This document shows positions 60,856 through 64,000 of a stretch of DNA of 64,000 nt, one piece after another. The stretch's first letter is position 1, and each line of letters opens with the position of its first letter. A program made the translations under genes and the position numbers. The notes under the pieces are model-generated. The model had not been told where the DNA came from. It was given only the letters and a program-made list of their open reading frames with translations, and did not search any database. Origin of the DNA: Verrucomicrobiales bacterium (lineage in GTDB: Bacteria; Verrucomicrobiota; Verrucomicrobiae; Limisphaerales; UBA1100); contig PBLV01000057.1 in assembly GCA_002721895.1 (NCBI GenBank), forward strand, positions 62,001 to 126,000, read 5' to 3'.

Positions 60856-61758
60856 ATGAGTCTCCGCTTGGAAATGCTTCAAGTGGCGCGAGTAGCACCC
60901 AAGGTATTGGGCGATGCGGCTCCGTTGGTGTTGGAATTCATAAAAGGGCAGCAGAATGCAGATGGAGGTTTCAAAGATCGTGAAGGGAAGAGCGATCTCT
61001 ATTACACGGTGTTCGGGCTGGATGGGCTGGCGGTATTTGATGCCGCTGCGCATGGCGAAAGTGTGGAGGATTTTTTAAAGTCGCACGAGGAAGGGGAAGA
61101 GCTGGACTTGGTTCACTTGAGTTGCCTTATTCGCTGCTGGGGTGCGATCGGGCGGGACCGAATGCCGCGCGGGTTGCGATCAGCTTTGCTGAAGCGACTG
61201 GAGGAATTTCGCAAGCCTTGCGGGGGTTGGGACAACGACCCGGCGAAGGAGCACGGAACGGCCTATGGATCGTTCCTCGCGCTGGGGGCGTATCACGACA
61301 TGGGCAAGCTGCCGCCAAAACCGTTGCGCATTTTGCAAAGCCTCAAGCGCCTGGAGACGCCGGACCATGCATGGAACAACGCGCCTGGAATGCCGGTGGG
61401 CTCCACCAACCCCACGGCGGGCGCGGTGGTGTTGTTGAACAATCTGCATCTTCCCATTAATGCGGATGTGGGCGAGTGGCTGCGGTCACGGCTGCACGCA
61501 CAGGGCGGTTTCGTCGCCGTGCCGGATGCGCCGATGCCGGATTTGCTATCCACCGCCACGGCGTTGCATGCCCTGGCGGCATTGGAGGCGCGTTTAAGCG
61601 GGGATGAAACGGAGCGATGCCTCGATTTTGTCGATTCGCTTTGGGATGCGGACGGAGGATTCCACGGACACTGGGCGGATGATTTCATCGATTGCGAGTA
61701 CACGTTTTACGGGCTGCTGGCGCTGGGACACTTGAGTTTGCTGGAGCAGTCGTTGTAG
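60856..61758 (+). CDS. Terpene-cyclase/protein-prenyltransferase-fold protein (alpha-alpha toroid)
   Basis: 300 residues from the ATG at 60856, 13 bases after the polyprenyl synthase gene. Repeated helix-pair motifs with the QxxDGGF/W signature are present: FIKGQQNADGGFKDREGKSD, KPCGGWDNDPAKEHGTAYGS, AQGGFVAVPD and DADGGFHGHWADDFIDCEYT. These are the marks of the squalene-hopene-cyclase/prenyltransferase toroid. Only one toroid domain is present (cyclases have two), so it is nearer to prenyltransferase beta subunits or single-domain cyclase relatives. No DxDD catalytic motif is seen. It may bind or modify the prenyl product of the preceding enzyme. Confidence 0.83.
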   Translation: MSLRLEMLQVARVAPKVLGDAAPLVLEFIKGQQNADGGFKDREGKSDLYYTVFGLDGLAVFDAAAHGESVEDFLKSHEEGEELDLVHLSCLIRCWGAIGRDRMPRGLRSALLKRLEEFRKPCGGWDNDPAKEHGTAYGSFLALGAYHDMGKLPPKPLRILQSLKRLETPDHAWNNAPGMPVGSTNPTAGAVVLLNNLHLPINADVGEWLRSRLHAQGGFVAVPDAPMPDLLSTATALHALAALEARLSGDETERCLDFVDSLWDADGGFHGHWADDFIDCEYTFYGLLALGHLSLLEQSL

Positions 61759-61794
61759 CCCCGCTGGTGGCCGGGGCGTGGGGCCATCGGCCCC
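61758..61794. terminator. Two GC-rich hairpins between convergent genes
   Basis: GCCCC/GGGGC at 61758-61777 and GGGGCC-ATC-GGCCCC at 61780-61794 can form stems in the 38 bases between the convergent genes. There is no T-run, so a terminator role is tentative. Confidence 0.35.
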
Positions 61795-61796
61795 GC

Positions 61797-63350
61797 CTAT
61801 AGGGGGGTGGTCTTTCGTGAATAGGCGGGGGTGACCAGCTTGGTAGTGATTAGGGTAATGATTGTGCCCGTCAATGTGTACCACGGCCAGGCGAATTGCT
61901 CACCGGGAACTCCATAGGCAATGGCCGACATGAGGACGAGCGAGACGAGCATGCCGGCGATAATGGGCGGTGGGGGTGATTTTTTTTGCCAAAGACTCCA
62001 CGCCAGCGCGCCGAGCAATGCGCCGCTGGTGAGGCTGCTGAGCTTGAAGGCGAGGGTGAGGGCCGACGCAGCGCCTTGGCAGAGGTGGCCGATGCCGATG
62101 AGCACCAGCGCGGCCGCGAGGGTGGCGCGTTTGCTATCACGAAGTGCGTTTGCCTCATCGCCGGCACGCTGTCGAATGTCCATGGTGAACACACTGGCCA
62201 TGGCGCTGAGCGCGGAGCTCACGGAGGACATCGCGGCAGCCAGCAGGGCGACGATGAGCACGCCTTTCACGATCGGCGGCAGCGCGGTGACCAGGTAGAT
62301 AGGCAGGAGGTAGTCGTTCTGCTTCATGCCCGGCTGAACCTCGGGAGCAGGCATCCCCAAGGGGATTTTCATGATATCGTGGTGATAAAAAAGCAGGGCG
62401 CCGATGAGGAGGAAGAGCAGGATCAACGGCAGGATGAGCAGGGCGCTGAGGACGAGTGCACGGCGGCCATCGGCTTGGGTGCGGCAGGCGAGGACGCGCT
62501 GGACGATGAGCTGATCGGCGCCGTGGGTGGAGAGGGTGAGGAAGGTCGCGCCGAAGATGCCCATCCAAATTGTAAGGCTCCCGCCGAGGGTGAAGTCGGT
62601 GTTCAGCCAGTCGAGTTTGCCCTTGGCGTTGAGTTCCCCGAAAGCGGTGGACAGGCCGCCGGGGTGTTGTCCGGCGAGGTGGAAGAAAACGAAAATGCCG
62701 CCGCCAATGAGCAGGATAAACTGCACGGCATCGGTCCACACCACCGCGCGGATGCCGCCGGCGTAGGTGTAAACGAGGCTGAGCCCGACGAACAGCCAGA
62801 TGGCTGCGCCGATGGAGACCGGCAGCATCAGCTCGAGCGGAATGCAGATGACGTACACGCGCACACCCGCGGCCAAGGCACCAGCCACCAGGAAAAGCCC
62901 GGCAACGGTGCGGCGCGCGCTTTGTCCGCAGGCGCGCCCAACCATTTCGTAGGGCGAATAGATCTCGCCCTTGAAATAGTAAGGCACCAGCCACACGGCC
63001 AGCACGATGCGGGCGATCGCAAAGCCGATGACGGCTTGGATGAAGCCGAGGTTGCCACCGTACGCGGCGGCGGGCACGGCGATGAAAGTGACGGCGCTGG
63101 TCTCGGTGGCGATGATGGAGAAGGCGACGGACCACCAGGGGAGGTCGCGGCCGCCGAGGAAGTAGTCGCGCGTGGTGCGCTGGCCGCGGCCGAGCCACAG
63201 GCCAAGGGCGATGATGCCGGCAAGGTAAAGGGCGATGACGGCCCAGTCGGCGGGGGCTAGGGTGGCGGCGGCGAGCACGGGGCATTGTGGCGCGCGGCAC
63301 GGCGGCAGCAACTGAATCCGATTCACAGGTTTTTCAGGGCAACCCGTCAT
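61797..63350 (-). CDS. Sodium:solute symporter (SSS family)
   Basis: 517 residues with about 13 membrane helices. Family motifs are DYFLGGRDLPWWSVAFSIIA near residue 62-82, ETSAVTFIAVPAAAYGGNLG with the sodium-site region, and VYTYAGGIRAVVWTDAVQF at about 205-225. These match SGLT/PutP-like transporters, most often of sugars in Planctomycetota and Verrucomicrobiota. The N-terminal 20 residues before the first helix are hydrophilic and may be over-extended. Neighbouring Gfo/Idh/MocA and DUF clusters make a sugar or sugar acid substrate plausible. Confidence 0.92.
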   Translation of the reverse strand: MTGCPEKPVNRIQLLPPCRAPQCPVLAAATLAPADWAVIALYLAGIIALGLWLGRGQRTTRDYFLGGRDLPWWSVAFSIIATETSAVTFIAVPAAAYGGNLGFIQAVIGFAIARIVLAVWLVPYYFKGEIYSPYEMVGRACGQSARRTVAGLFLVAGALAAGVRVYVICIPLELMLPVSIGAAIWLFVGLSLVYTYAGGIRAVVWTDAVQFILLIGGGIFVFFHLAGQHPGGLSTAFGELNAKGKLDWLNTDFTLGGSLTIWMGIFGATFLTLSTHGADQLIVQRVLACRTQADGRRALVLSALLILPLILLFLLIGALLFYHHDIMKIPLGMPAPEVQPGMKQNDYLLPIYLVTALPPIVKGVLIVALLAAAMSSVSSALSAMASVFTMDIRQRAGDEANALRDSKRATLAAALVLIGIGHLCQGAASALTLAFKLSSLTSGALLGALAWSLWQKKSPPPPIIAGMLVSLVLMSAIAYGVPGEQFAWPWYTLTGTIITLITTKLVTPAYSRKTTPL

Positions 63351-63440
63351 TCTCGTTCGTCCTGTTTCTTTCGGGTTGACCGGGGACGGGGTTGGTCTAC
63401 AGTGGGAGCACTATTTCAACGGCAGGGAAAAGGATTCTTT

Positions 63441-64000
63441 ATGAGCAAAAACAAATCAGCCCAGCCCGGTGAGACTCGCCGGGATTTCGTTAAAAAGTCA
63501 GGCGCGGCCACCGTCGCTGCGGCGACCACAGGTGTTTTGAAGACGCCGATTTATGGCGCAGACAAAGCTCCCAGCGCGAATGTGCAGGGCGCGAATGACA
63601 AGATTGTCGTTGGCTACATTGGCGTCGGCGGGCGCGGATTTAATGCACATGTGCGGCAAATGCGCCAACATGCCAAGGAAAACAACATTGCGCAGGCTGC
63701 GGTATCCGACGTTTCGACGCATCGAATCAACACGGCAAAGAAGTTTGTTGAGGACAATTCTGAGGATGCGGTCAAGGGCTATAAGGACTACCGGCAGATG
63801 TTGGAACGCAAGGACATTGATGCGATTGTCTGTGCGACCGTAGATCACTGGCACACTCCTGTGAGTGTGCAGGCCATGGAGAGTGGCAAGCATGTCTATG
63901 TGGAGAAGCCCATGACGCGTTACCTGGACGAGGCGTTTGAGCTTTACGATGCAGTGAAGCGTACGGGTAAGAAGGTACAAGTCGGCTCACAGATCACAAG
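63441..64000 (+). CDS. Tat-exported Gfo/Idh/MocA oxidoreductase, C-terminus off window
   Basis: The first 186 codons are present. A Tat signal (ETRRDFVKKSGAATVAAATT) is followed by the NAD loop VVGYIGVGGRGFNAHVRQM and the catalytic EKP motif HVYVEKPMTRYLDEAFEL. The start has GGGAAAAGGA about seven bases upstream. Exported members of this family are abundant in these phyla and act on sugars in the periplasm with a tightly bound cofactor. The right edge of the window removes the substrate domain. Confidence 0.92.
   Translation, partial: MSKNKSAQPGETRRDFVKKSGAATVAAATTGVLKTPIYGADKAPSANVQGANDKIVVGYIGVGGRGFNAHVRQMRQHAKENNIAQAAVSDVSTHRINTAKKFVEDNSEDAVKGYKDYRQMLERKDIDAIVCATVDHWHTPVSVQAMESGKHVYVEKPMTRYLDEAFELYDAVKRTGKKVQVGSQIT

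Noticed and set aside
61986..63260. 424-codon plus-strand frame opposite the sodium symporter
   Set aside because: Glu/Gly/Ala/Asp-rich with no motifs; mirror of the symporter gene.
1..64000. Transposases, integrases, phage genes, rRNA operons or CRISPR arrays
   Set aside because: None seen on either strand; the only mobile-looking element is the four-helix-bundle cassette.

Overview
The window looks like a chromosome segment of a marine or freshwater Verrucomicrobiota or Planctomycetota-type bacterium, probably Verrucomicrobiota. The evidence is two Planctomycetota/Verrucomicrobiota-typical pairs of large DUF1549/DUF1553 proteins with Tat-exported DUF1501 proteins, a DUF1587-DUF1592 cytochrome-type protein with its DUF1552 partner, a Tat-exported Gfo/Idh/MocA oxidoreductase, and Lys/Ala-rich histone-H1-like proteins. 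The backbone is roughly 60% GC. The first ~9.6 kb is clearly AT-rich and looks like an acquired surface-polysaccharide island.

Region 1 (1-15.9 kb, all minus strand) makes and exports nucleotide-activated sugars. An RfaH/UpxY-type antiterminator and a GbsR/MarR-type regulator, the latter with a palindromic operator in front of it, lead a unit containing UDP-glucose dehydrogenase and the complete WbpA-WbpB-WbpE-WbpD set for UDP-GlcNAc(3NAc)A. A PglK/MsbA-type ABC flippase follows. Then come nonulosonic-acid genes: an RmlD-like reductase fused to a PseC-like aminotransferase, a GNAT acetyltransferase, an aldo/keto reductase, a NeuB-type synthase, an SpsF/NeuA-type cytidylyltransferase and a class III aminotransferase cut by the window edge. 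One 880-bp stretch (3075-3958) has no credible intact gene.

Region 2 (15.9-24.3 kb) holds an AT-hook/H1-like DNA-binding protein, a giant 2226-residue STT3-like (GT66) membrane protein with the WWDYG and DxD signatures, a CPBP intramembrane protease and tRNA-Ala. With the flippase and sugar genes next door, this suggests a protein-glycosylation locus.

Region 3 (24.4-38.3 kb, plus strand) is an exported cytochrome/DUF cluster: a WD40 propeller, DUF1587-1592 plus DUF1552, and two DUF1549/1553 plus DUF1501 pairs. A four-helix-bundle (bIVP) cassette framed by inverted repeats interrupts it.

Region 4 (38.3-54.3 kb) is mostly housekeeping: a zinc-ribbon protein, tRNA-Ser, YifB/ComM, an ATP-grasp ligase with a C26 amidohydrolase, alanine dehydrogenase, a PAP2 phosphatase, an exonuclease, a poly-KKK protein, MutS, MurA, PrmC, a LysM protein and a PepSY-TM-like protein.

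Region 5 (54.3-61.8 kb) is the best candidate for an undescribed system. A cysteine desulfurase diverges from a run encoding a GcvH-like lipoyl carrier, a CobW GTPase, a small Cys-rich protein resembling the HdrA N-terminus, a two-cluster ferredoxin, an unknown protein, a DUF116-polyprenyl synthase fusion and a terpene-cyclase/prenyltransferase-fold protein. The window ends with a sodium:solute symporter and a truncated Gfo/Idh/MocA protein.
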